Positions 34,579 to 43,753 of a DNA stretch of 43,753 nt are shown here, piece by piece. The notes beneath the pieces were generated by a model that ran no database searches, was not told where the DNA came from, and saw only the letters and a program-made list of their open reading frames with translations. The stretch comes from Halolactibacillus alkaliphilus (GTDB lineage Bacteria > Bacillota > Bacilli > Bacillales > Amphibacillaceae): assembly GCF_900115465.1 (NCBI RefSeq), contig NZ_FOWN01000024.1, positions 1 through 43,753 on the forward strand, given 5' to 3'. Each line of letters begins with the position of its first letter. The first letter of the stretch is position 1. A program made the translations under genes and the position numbers.

Positions 34579-35236
34579 TTTATTTCCTAATATAAACTGG
34601 ATGGATTTGATTTTTGCGACAGGTGAGACACTTTATATGACGCTAGTTGCTTTAGTTGGGACGTTGATTTTAGGTACGATACTTGGTTTACTTATTTATT
34701 TATCAGCACCAGGTAATTTGTGGGATAATAAAGTGATATACTCAATTACTGCAGGGGTTGTTAATATATTTCGAGCCATTCCTTTTATTATTTTGATCTT
34801 TTTAATATTACCGCTAACTGTTTTCTTATTCGGAACTTTCCGAGGGCCAACAGCAGCGTTACCGGCACTAATATTAGGGTCTGCACCGTTTTATGGTAGG
34901 TTAGTTGAAATTGCTCTACGAGAAGTTGACCACGGTGTGATTGAAGCAGCAAAAGCAATGGGTGCTAAATCGTCAACGATTATTTTTAAAGTGTTACTTA
35001 AAGAATCATTACCTGCGCTTGTTTCTGGTTTAACAGTTACGGCTATCGCTCTTATCGGCTATACAGCTGTTGCGGGATCCATTGGTGCAGGCGGTTTAGG
35101 TGATTATGCTTACTTCTATGGTTTTACAAGACGTAACATGGATATCGTCTATATTTGTACGTTACTAATTGTTATTATCGTCTTTGTTTTCCAATTCATT
35201 GGTGATATCGTAACGAAAAAGATTGATAAGCGCTAA
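34571..35236 (+). CDS. metI: Methionine ABC importer permease MetI (MetP)
   Basis: 221-residue permease with five membrane segments; the coupling loop EVDHGVIEAAKAMGAKSSTI and the following VAGSIGAGGLGDYAYFYGF are typical of MetI-type permeases. Length equals B. subtilis MetP. GGAGGTGATC before the ATG within the end of metN; metQ starts 38 bases after. It forms the channel for D- and L-methionine. Confidence 0.95.
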   Translation: MANLFPNINWMDLIFATGETLYMTLVALVGTLILGTILGLLIYLSAPGNLWDNKVIYSITAGVVNIFRAIPFIILIFLILPLTVFLFGTFRGPTAALPALILGSAPFYGRLVEIALREVDHGVIEAAKAMGAKSSTIIFKVLLKESLPALVSGLTVTAIALIGYTAVAGSIGAGGLGDYAYFYGFTRRNMDIVYICTLLIVIIVFVFQFIGDIVTKKIDKR

Positions 35237-35274
35237 AGTGCTTTGAATATAAAAAAAGAAAAGGGGATTTTACT

Positions 35275-36090
35275 ATGAAAAAATTAATCAGCTTATTTTT
35301 ACTCGCTTTAACTGTTGGATTGCTTGCTGCTTGTGGTGGAGAGACGGATGAGAATGAAATTAAAGTAGGGGCTACTTCGGTACCACATGCTGAAATTTTA
35401 GAAGAAGTAAAACCGATATTAGCAGAAGAAGGTATTACATTAACTATTGAAACGTATACAGACTATGCTCTACCAAATGAAGATTTATCACGTGGTGAGC
35501 TTGATGCTAACTACTTCCAACACATTCCGTTCTTTGAATTATCAAAAACCGATCATGGCTATGATTTAGTGAACATAGGTGGTATTCATGTTGAACCATT
35601 AGGCGTCTTCTCGAAAGATATTCCATCCATTGACGTTATTGCAGAAGGTACAGAAGTTATTATTAGTCGCAGTGTTCCTGATCATGGACGTATATTAGCT
35701 CTATTTGAAGCAAACGGATTTATCACACTTGCTGATGATGTAGACAAATCAGCAGCGACGATTGATGATATTGTAGATAATCCGCTTAATTTAACATTCT
35801 CACCATCGGTCAACCCAGAGTTCTTGATCGAAGCTTATGAAAATGAATCAAACACACTTATTGCAATTAATGGTAACTATGCGATTGATGCAGGTCTTTC
35901 ACCGGTAGATGACGCGTTATTTTATGAAGGTGCAGATTCTCTTTATGTTAATATTATCGCCGCGCGTGCGGAAGATGAGGACAATGAGAATCTACAAAAA
36001 CTTGTAGAAGTACTTCAATCAGAAGAAATTACGAACTTTATTAATGAGAAATACAAAGGTGAAGTTGTGCCAGTCGGTGGAGCTGAATAG
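35275..36090 (+). CDS. metQ: Methionine-binding lipoprotein MetQ
   Basis: 271-residue NlpA-family lipoprotein. Signal peptide MKKLISLFLLALTVGLLAAC, lipobox LAAC with Cys20. The binding domain shows GATSVPHAEILEEVKPIL, DANYFQHIPF and the conserved NPLNLTFSPSVNPEFLIEAY region in modified form. AAAGGGGATTTT upstream of the ATG. Last gene of the operon, followed by a strong terminator. Binds methionine outside the membrane and delivers it to MetI. Confidence 0.95.
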   Translation: MKKLISLFLLALTVGLLAACGGETDENEIKVGATSVPHAEILEEVKPILAEEGITLTIETYTDYALPNEDLSRGELDANYFQHIPFFELSKTDHGYDLVNIGGIHVEPLGVFSKDIPSIDVIAEGTEVIISRSVPDHGRILALFEANGFITLADDVDKSAATIDDIVDNPLNLTFSPSVNPEFLIEAYENESNTLIAINGNYAIDAGLSPVDDALFYEGADSLYVNIIAARAEDEDNENLQKLVEVLQSEEITNFINEKYKGEVVPVGGAE

Positions 36091-36100
36091 TCATTCAAAG

Positions 36101-36140
36101 AAATACAGACGAATACTGAAGGATTCGTCTGTATTTTTAC
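36101..36140 (+). terminator. Terminator after metQ
   Basis: AAATACAGACGAAT (36101-36114) pairs perfectly over 14 bp with ATTCGTCTGTATTT (36123-36136), and T's continue after it. Confidence 0.85.
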
Positions 36141-36210
36141 GTCTACCTCGTTACAAGACTCAGAATGGGTTAGAGTGTCTAAAATCAGTTTAAATAAGCC
36201 TAAATCAGAT

Positions 36211-36239
36211 TTTTCATCATTATGTGCACGTGTTATAAT
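36211..36239 (+). promoter_or_regulatory. Extended -10 promoter of the small 63-residue gene
   Basis: TTTTCA (36211-36216), 17-base spacer, TATAAT (36234-36239) preceded by TGT (extended -10). It lies 43 bases before the ATG at 36283. Confidence 0.6.
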
Positions 36240-36282
36240 GATAGATGAATTAAATAAATCATAAGGGGACTTTTTTAACAAG

Positions 36283-36474
36283 ATGGAAAAACTCAATCTA
36301 AACTACACACCAGAAATGGAAAAGGCGATGCAACAGTCACACAATATTAATTTCTCTGAGTATGAGAATAACGTTGATAAGCGCTTGAAAGTTGAAAGAG
36401 AAAGAGAAAAAAGTCACGCAGAAAGCACAAAGATGATTGCTGAATTAAAACAAGACATTCACAGAGATATGTAA
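36283..36474 (+). CDS. Small charged hypothetical protein (63 residues)
   Basis: 63 residues, no signal peptide, very hydrophilic: a helical, Lys/Glu/Arg-rich second half (NNVDKRLKVEREREKSHAES) and a C-terminal MIAELKQDIHRDM, probably a coiled-coil-like helix. I do not recognise a family. It is bracketed by its own extended -10 promoter and its own terminator, which supports a real gene. The putative ribosome site (AAGGGGAC) is about 14 bases from the ATG, longer than usual, so translation may be weak or the start differs. Confidence 0.55.
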   Translation: MEKLNLNYTPEMEKAMQQSHNINFSEYENNVDKRLKVEREREKSHAESTKMIAELKQDIHRDM

Positions 36475-36499
36475 ACTCAATTAACTTGAGTAAATGAGA

Positions 36500-36546
36500 A
36501 AAACCTCTACACTTTGCTGAACATATGTGTAGGAGGTTTTTTCTTT
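36500..36546 (+). terminator. Terminator after the small gene
   Basis: AAAACCTCTACAC (36500-36513) pairs with GTGTAGGAGGTTTT (36527-36540, one bulged G), followed by TTCTTT. Confidence 0.8.
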
Positions 36547-36827
36547 ATATTAATAAAAAAATACAAATTATGACACTATTTAATTCTATACCGCCTGTTT
36601 TTATGACAGAAAGGCGTTAAAAAATGAGAAGAAGTGGCAATGTTTGTCTATAATCTATGATTCCCAACAACTTTGCATACTGAATAGTTTAAAAAGTGCA
36701 TTTTTCGGTGTTAAAATCTTGCCATAATTTTTGAAATAGTTTAAGATTGTAATGAGTATAAACTGAGAATGGAAATGACACTCAGTGACACAATAAAATG
36801 CGAGATAATTTCTTAGGAGGTATAGAT
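36547..36827 (+). promoter_or_regulatory. Region upstream of the suf operon
   Basis: About 280 bases with no gene. A TATAAT at 36649-36654 and a TATAAA at 36757-36762 with TTGAAA at 36731-36736 (20-base spacing, too wide) are the only promoter-like parts; the true suf promoter is not clear. A short inverted repeat ACTGAG...CTCAGT (36762-36787) overlaps the expected promoter region and may be regulatory. The RBS of sufC is AGGAGGTAT. Confidence 0.35.
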
Positions 36828-37607
36828 ATGAGTGGTTCAACGTTAGAAATTAAAGATCTTCATGTTGAGATTGATGGAAAGGAAATTTTAAAAGGTGTTA
36901 ATTTGACAGTAAAAGGTGGCGAATTTCATGCCATAATGGGACCAAATGGTACGGGTAAATCCACTTTGGCTTCGGCTATCATGGGTCACCCGAAATATGA
37001 AGTGACAAAAGGTCAAATCTTGATGGATGGCGAAGATGTTTTAGAGATGGAAGTAGATGAACGTGCAAAAGCAGGATTATTCCTAGCGATGCAGTACCCA
37101 AGTGAAATTAGTGGCGTAACAACATCAGATTTCCTACGCTCATCTATTAATGCACACCGTGAAGAAGGTGACGAAATTCCATTAATGAAATTTATTAAAG
37201 AGATGGATGCAGCGATGGATTATCTAGAAATGGATAAAAACATGTCGCAACGTTATTTAAATGAAGGTTTCTCAGGTGGAGAGAAAAAACGAAATGAAAT
37301 CCTTCAACTCATGCTACTTAAACCAGCAATCGGTATTTTAGATGAGATTGACTCTGGTCTTGATATTGATGCATTAAAAGTTGTATCAAAAGGTATTAAT
37401 AAATTACGTAATGAGGCATTTGGTTGCTTGATTATTACGCACTATCAAAGACTTTTAAACTATGTTAAACCAGACTTTGTACATGTTATGATGCAAGGAC
37501 GCGTGGTGAAGTCTGGTGGACCTGAGCTTGTCGAACGTTTAGAGAGCGAAGGCTATGAATGGATTAAACAAGAATTAGGAATTGAAGACGAGACTGTTGG
37601 AAAATAA
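36828..37607 (+). CDS. sufC: Fe-S assembly ATPase SufC
   Basis: 259-residue ABC-type ATPase of the SufBCD scaffold, soluble. Walker A GPNGTGKST, the SufC-specific FSGGEKKRNEI signature and Walker B IGILDEIDSGLDIDAL, then IITHYQRLL. The ATG at 36828 has AGGAGGTAT directly upstream; the frame runs back to 36798 without need. First gene of sufC-sufD-sufS-sufU-sufB, the standard Bacillota order. Confidence 0.97.
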   Translation: MSGSTLEIKDLHVEIDGKEILKGVNLTVKGGEFHAIMGPNGTGKSTLASAIMGHPKYEVTKGQILMDGEDVLEMEVDERAKAGLFLAMQYPSEISGVTTSDFLRSSINAHREEGDEIPLMKFIKEMDAAMDYLEMDKNMSQRYLNEGFSGGEKKRNEILQLMLLKPAIGILDEIDSGLDIDALKVVSKGINKLRNEAFGCLIITHYQRLLNYVKPDFVHVMMQGRVVKSGGPELVERLESEGYEWIKQELGIEDETVGK

Positions 37608-37629
37608 GTCGTAAGGGAGGAGGAATTTG

Positions 37630-40583
<2,954 letters not shown>

Positions 40584-40614
40584 ATATTATTAATGAAATA
40601 AAGGAGGGGCTAAT

Positions 40615-42012
40615 ATGTCTAAAAACGGACCAGATGTAGGCGATTATAAATACGGATTTCATGATAAAGATGTATCTATTTTTCGTACAGAGCGTGGCCT
40701 CACAGAAAAAGTAGTACGAGAAATTTCAAATATAAAAGAAGAACCCCAATGGATGCTAGATTATCGATTAAAAGCACTGGAGCATTTCTATAAAACACCG
40801 ATGCCACAATGGGGCGGTGATTTATCTGAACTAGATTTTGATGAGATAACTTATTACGTCAAACCATCCGAACGTTCTGAGCGCTCATGGGATGAGGTGC
40901 CAGAGGAAATTAAACGAACGTTTGATAAATTAGGTATTCCAGAAGCAGAACAAAAATATCTTGCCGGTGTGTCAGCACAGTATGAATCTGAAGTGGTTTA
41001 CCACAACCTAAAAGAAGATCTTGAAAAAATGGGGATTGTCTTTAAAGATACAGACACAGCGCTGAAAGAAAATGAAGATTTGTTTAAAGAATACTTCGGT
41101 AAAGTGATTCCTTATACCGACAACAAGTTTTCAGCCTTAAATTCGGCTGTATGGTCGGGTGGTTCATTTATTTATGTACCAAAAGGTGTGAAAGCAGATA
41201 CACCACTACAAGCTTACTTCCGCATTAACTCAGAAAATATGGGACAGTTTGAACGGACACTAATTATCGTTGATGAAGGTGCATCGGTTCATTACGTAGA
41301 AGGCTGTACAGCACCAGTCTTTACGACAAACTCACTCCATAGTGCAGTTGTTGAAATCTATGTTAAAAAAGATGCTTATTGTCGTTACACGACAATTCAA
41401 AACTGGGCTAATAATGTTTATAATCTTGTAACTAAACGTGCGACATGTGATGCTAATGCGACGATGGAATGGGTTGATGGTAACATTGGATCGAAGTTAA
41501 CGATGAAATACCCAGCTGTTCTTCTAAAAGGAGAAGGTGCAAGAGGAATGACATTATCTATTGCATTAGCTGGAAAAGGGCAGCTTCAAGATGCAGGGGC
41601 GAAGATGATACACTTAGCACCTAACACATCTTCGACAATTGTCTCTAAATCTATTTCTAAGCATGGTGGAAAAGTCTCTTACCGAGGAATTGTACACTTT
41701 GGCCGTAAGGCTGACGGGGCACGTTCTAATATTGAGTGTGACACCTTAATTATGGATAATAAATCAACATCTGATACGATTCCATATAATGAAATTTTAA
41801 ATGACAATATTTCACTTGAACACGAAGCAAAAGTATCGAAAGTGTCTGAAGAACAACTCTTCTACTTGATGAGTCGTGGTATTTCAGAACAAGAAGCGAC
41901 AGAAATGATTGTCATGGGCTTCATCGAGCCATTCACAAAAGAATTACCAATGGAATATGCGGTTGAAATGAACCGATTAATTTCTTATGAAATGGAAGGA
42001 AGTATTGGTTAA
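40615..42012 (+). CDS. sufB: Fe-S assembly scaffold protein SufB
   Basis: 465 residues, core scaffold where the [4Fe-4S] cluster is built with SufC and SufD. Landmarks: [60 protein letters not shown] and [30 protein letters not shown] upstream of the ATG at 40615. Last gene of the operon, followed by a terminator and then by mobile-element remnants. Confidence 0.98.
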   Translation: MSKNGPDVGDYKYGFHDKDVSIFRTERGLTEKVVREISNIKEEPQWMLDYRLKALEHFYKTPMPQWGGDLSELDFDEITYYVKPSERSERSWDEVPEEIKRTFDKLGIPEAEQKYLAGVSAQYESEVVYHNLKEDLEKMGIVFKDTDTALKENEDLFKEYFGKVIPYTDNKFSALNSAVWSGGSFIYVPKGVKADTPLQAYFRINSENMGQFERTLIIVDEGASVHYVEGCTAPVFTTNSLHSAVVEIYVKKDAYCRYTTIQNWANNVYNLVTKRATCDANATMEWVDGNIGSKLTMKYPAVLLKGEGARGMTLSIALAGKGQLQDAGAKMIHLAPNTSSTIVSKSISKHGGKVSYRGIVHFGRKADGARSNIECDTLIMDNKSTSDTIPYNEILNDNISLEHEAKVSKVSEEQLFYLMSRGISEQEATEMIVMGFIEPFTKELPMEYAVEMNRLISYEMEGSIG

Positions 42013-42064
42013 CGTTGTTATATCAACGTTTCGGCAAGGTGTGATTGAGCTTTGCCCCCTTTTT
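42011..42064 (+). terminator. Terminator of the suf operon
   Basis: Two hairpins follow sufB: AACGTTG/CAACGTT (42011-42030), overlapping the stop codon, and GGCAAGG/CTTTGCC (42033-42056, one G-T pair), the latter followed by CCCTTTTT. Confidence 0.7.
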
Positions 42065-42074
42065 GCCCACCAAA

Positions 42075-42389
42075 TCATGAATTGATGTAATTTGAATACA
42101 AGTCGAGAGACTCTTTTTCTAGTTTCTCAGTAATGTGTAAATACGTATCTGCAGTGACGTGTGTCGATTTATGGCCTAGTCTCTCGGATACGTATTTTAT
42201 ATTTGCACCAAATACTAATAAGTGAACGGCATGACTGTGTCTTAAAGCGTGAGGGATTAAAATCGGGACTTTTGCTCTTTTACATACTTCTTAAAAATAT
42301 TCACTGACAATATTGGTTCTTAACCATCGTCCGTCTTGTTGACGAATCATTAAATGAACGGGAGAAGCTTTATAATTTACATACTTCAT
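42075..42389 (-). pseudogene. Tyrosine recombinase (integrase) C-terminal fragment
   Basis: The minus strand reads about 105 codons of a phage-integrase-type catalytic domain. Seen are IPHALRHSHAVHLL (His and Arg of the active site), YVSERLGHKSTHVTADTYLH with the GH motif and the catalytic Tyr, ending in EKESLDLYSNYINS. An in-frame TAA at 42291-42293 interrupts it, and the N-terminal arm-binding part and first catalytic Arg are missing, so it is a remnant. The fragment begins directly after the suf terminator and points away from it. No attachment site was recognised. Confidence 0.8.
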
Positions 42390-42469
42390 TATGACCTCTT
42401 TCTAGTTTACTCTATGTTTTTTAAGTATTGCTTGTCGTCTTAGGGGTAGAGATATAATCCTTCCCGAAT

Positions 42470-42958
42470 CCCCTTGCTAGCAAAAGATTGGATACGGCGC
42501 TCTAAAGTGTCGCGTCCCTATGGACATAAGAAAGCCAATCACCTAATGAGTGAGTTTTCTTATCAAAAGATGATCCTAGCAACCAAGTCAAGAGCTGAAA
42601 AATGGGGAGTGTTGTCTACATTGTTAACCCTGCTTATACAAGTCAAATTTGCAAGATGAAATATATGAAGCGGCTTGGTGTGTGTCCATACACATGGCGG
42701 CCGCTTATGTCATTGTCCGTCGGGCAATGGGCTTTAAAGAAAAACTCCCACCGATGTTGTATTCACTTGTTCCAGAGCAGAAACAAGGTCTACATGACGC
42801 GTACCCTGTCTTTTGTTAGAACCCATGCGTTTTGCTAGACGGAACGATTTGACCAAAGTAAGTTGTGTTCCTGGAACACACAATTTCCTCAAGAGGCTCT
42901 AACAGATGTTGAGAAAATAGGCTTGCGGCGGTTGGTAGGTAGAAAAACTTATGCTTAG
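42470..42958 (+). pseudogene. Decayed TnpB-related gene of an IS200/IS605-type element, copy 2
   Basis: 3' half of a TnpB-related gene spread over several frames: KVSRPYGHKKANHLMSEFSY and SRAEKWGV; then frame change, VYIVNPAYTSQI..KMKYMKR; another change, AAAYVIVRRAMGFKEKLPP; then the same tail as at 1-207, ending in KTYA and TAG at 42956. Damage: two frameshifts, a deletion of about 23 bases relative to copy 1 after GGTCTACAT, and an in-frame TAG in the tail (CVPF-like CTAGAC stretch near 42836). The 5' half is absent. Not functional as a protein. Confidence 0.8.
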
Positions 42959-43043
42959 TTGATCGAGCATAGGTCCCCTTTAGGTGTCCTTATGGCATCC
43001 CCTTCCTCAAACATTCGTGAGAATGTTAGGTGGGGTAGTTCAA
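42959..43043 (+). mobile_element. Right end of the decayed element, copy 2
   Basis: Same structure as 208-294: CCCC...GGGG outer stem, inner ACATTC/GAATGT stem, and final GTAGTTCAA at 43035-43043. The two copies are alike up to that point and differ beyond it, which defines the element edge. Confidence 0.7.
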
Positions 43044-43046
43044 TAG

Positions 43047-43136
43047 TTTTGGAACCCCACTGCTTTAGCTGTGGGAGCACTCAGGTGCATTCAAAATACA
43101 TATAAATACTATGAATGGCGAGTTGTATCAGCATGA
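43047..43136 (+). pseudogene. C-terminal remnant of an unknown gene upstream of the RDD gene
   Basis: From 43047 the frame reads FWNPTALAVGALRCIQNTYK and ends YYEWRVVSA with TGA at 43134-43136. The TGA overlaps the RDD gene ATG (ATGA), so this was the preceding gene of the same operon. Its 5' part was lost where the insertion element ends (43043); a TAG at 43044-43046 sits right at the junction. I do not recognise the family from 29 residues. Confidence 0.5.
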
Positions 43137-43492
43137 ATACTTTAACAGCAAGTCCAGTTGGAGTTATTGAAAGGGGTATTGCACTAATTATCGATCTAAT
43201 TATTAATGTAATAATTGCTTTAATAATTAGTTTTGTTTTTCACAAAGGTAATTTCTCATTTTTCGATTTTTATATTATTGCGCTGGTTATTTTATCACAT
43301 GTATACAGTATCATACTTCCACTACTATGGAATGGGTATACAATTGGAAAACGAGTTATGGGAATCCGAATCGCTCCTATCCTAAATAATAGGTTAACAT
43401 TAAGTAGACTTATTTTTAGAGAGTTTTTAGTGAAGAACCTACTTTATCGCTTTAGGGCGAGAAGACACCTTCCTCAAGTGCGTCAGCACTAG
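43133..43492 (+). pseudogene. RDD-family membrane protein, 3' end disrupted
   Basis: From ATG at 43133 the first 105 residues or so match the RDD family: ASPVGVIERGIALIIDLIIN (Arg-Asp pattern of the first segment), two more membrane segments, and WNGYTIGKRVMGIRIAPILN followed by LTLSRLIFREFLVKNLLY. From about 43445 the reading continues into non-homologous sequence (RFRARRHLPQVRQH) that belongs to the left end of the next insertion element, so the native end is gone. Translationally coupled to the remnant before it. RDD proteins are poorly understood membrane proteins, some of which are linked to Na+ resistance. Confidence 0.7.
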
Positions 43493-43605
43493 GTGGGTGA
43501 TGAATCGCTTGTTTTGAATATTTTTGAAGTGACAAACATATATTCCGCATGGTATAATTAAAGCACTAACAGTGACCGTCACAAAACCAAGGGAGGGTGG
43601 GTATC
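43450..43605 (+). mobile_element. Left end of a third IS200/IS605-type element
   Basis: Contains the hairpin CACCT (43466-43470) / AGGTG (43491-43495) with inner stem GTGC/GCAC (43478-43481, 43486-43489). The unpaired TTCCTCAA and the TAGGTGGG stretch are shared with the right ends at 208-294 and 42959-43043. It breaks the RDD gene; the exact edge near 43445-43450 is inferred. The rest is the leader of the next gene with ribosome site GGGAGGGTGG. Confidence 0.6.
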
Positions 43606-43753
43606 ATGGGCATGAAGGCCATTTTTTCAAATCGCTTATATAAGCATAAAATCGATCCTGATTTTGTGATGTCCATGGATCACACCCTCCGGGTGTTTAA
43701 TCAAGCCAAACATTTTCGCTATCAAACGGAGGTCCGGGAGCTTAGGGGCTCGA
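43606..43753 (+). CDS. N-terminal part of a TnpB-related protein (cut by window edge)
   Basis: The frame from ATG at 43606 runs open to the window end: 49 residues beginning MGMKAIFSNRLYKH and including SMDHTLRVFNQAKHFRYQTE, which fits the N-terminus of large IS200/IS605 TnpB-related proteins as I remember them. GGGAGGGTGG lies 5 bases upstream. Whether it belongs to the same family subtype as the two tails cannot be seen, but the shared end hairpin suggests so. Confidence 0.7.
   Translation, partial: MGMKAIFSNRLYKHKIDPDFVMSMDHTLRVFNQAKHFRYQTEVRELRGS

Noticed and set aside
42602-42838. Open frame of 78 codons in the decayed element
   Set aside because: It is a patchwork of frames from the TnpB-related pseudogene, not a separate gene.

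Overview
The window is low-GC (mostly A+T), densely coding chromosomal DNA from a Bacillaceae-like Bacillota. Evidence: ComK, AddAB, a class A PBP, SipV, YhfI-LplJ, SufCDSUB and YclNOPQ homologues; AGGAGG-type ribosome binding sites; TTG and GTG starts; a SAM-I riboswitch; a Fur box. The order pbp - yhfI - lplJ - comK - yhjD - yhjE - sipV - addB - addA echoes the comK/addAB region of Bacillus subtilis. Species cannot be fixed from this alone; a halophilic or alkaliphilic relative of Bacillus is my guess. No rRNA, tRNA or CRISPR array was seen.

Layout. 1-294: tail of an IS200/IS605-type element (TnpB-related C-terminus plus right end). 0.3-6.6 kb: M20 amidohydrolase, LiaF-like membrane protein, penicillin-binding protein, metallo-hydrolase, lipoate ligase. 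6.5-9.7 kb: DUF3939-like gene, ComK, YhjD-like gene with a 32-bp perfect palindrome, YhjE-like membrane protein, signal peptidase. 10-17.1 kb: addB-addA recombination helicase-nuclease. 17.3-20 kb: ClbS/DfsB-like protein, short-chain dehydrogenase, AraC-type regulator. 20.2-24.1 kb: Fur-box-preceded siderophore ABC importer. 24.2-25.7 kb: NhaC/YuiF-type transporter. 25.8-27.3 kb: cheX-cheW-cheY. 27.3-29.4 kb: YneR-like protein, Gfo/Idh/MocA oxidoreductase, universal stress protein. 29.5-31.6 kb (minus): zinc importer znuC-znuB with zur. 31.7-33.1 kb: YusI-like ArsC-fold protein, GcvH, cytosolic thioredoxin-like protein. 33.2-36.1 kb: SAM riboswitch and metNIQ. 36.2-42.1 kb: a small charged protein and the sufCDSUB Fe-S operon. 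42.07-43.75 kb: integrase fragment, decayed TnpB-related copy, a split RDD-protein operon, and the start of another TnpB-related element.

The core is ordinary housekeeping with strong metal and sulfur themes: iron import (Fur), zinc import (Zur), methionine import (SAM riboswitch) and Fe-S assembly (Suf). AddB carries the four cysteines of an Fe-S site, and LplJ attaches the lipoyl group needed by GcvH and dehydrogenases. The unusual material lies at the edges, where homologous insertion-sequence tails in direct orientation bracket about 42.5 kb. Two internal oddities stand out: the long palindrome between comK and yhjD, and an eroded Walker A motif in AddB. I did not find a clearly new multi-gene defence or biosynthetic system.
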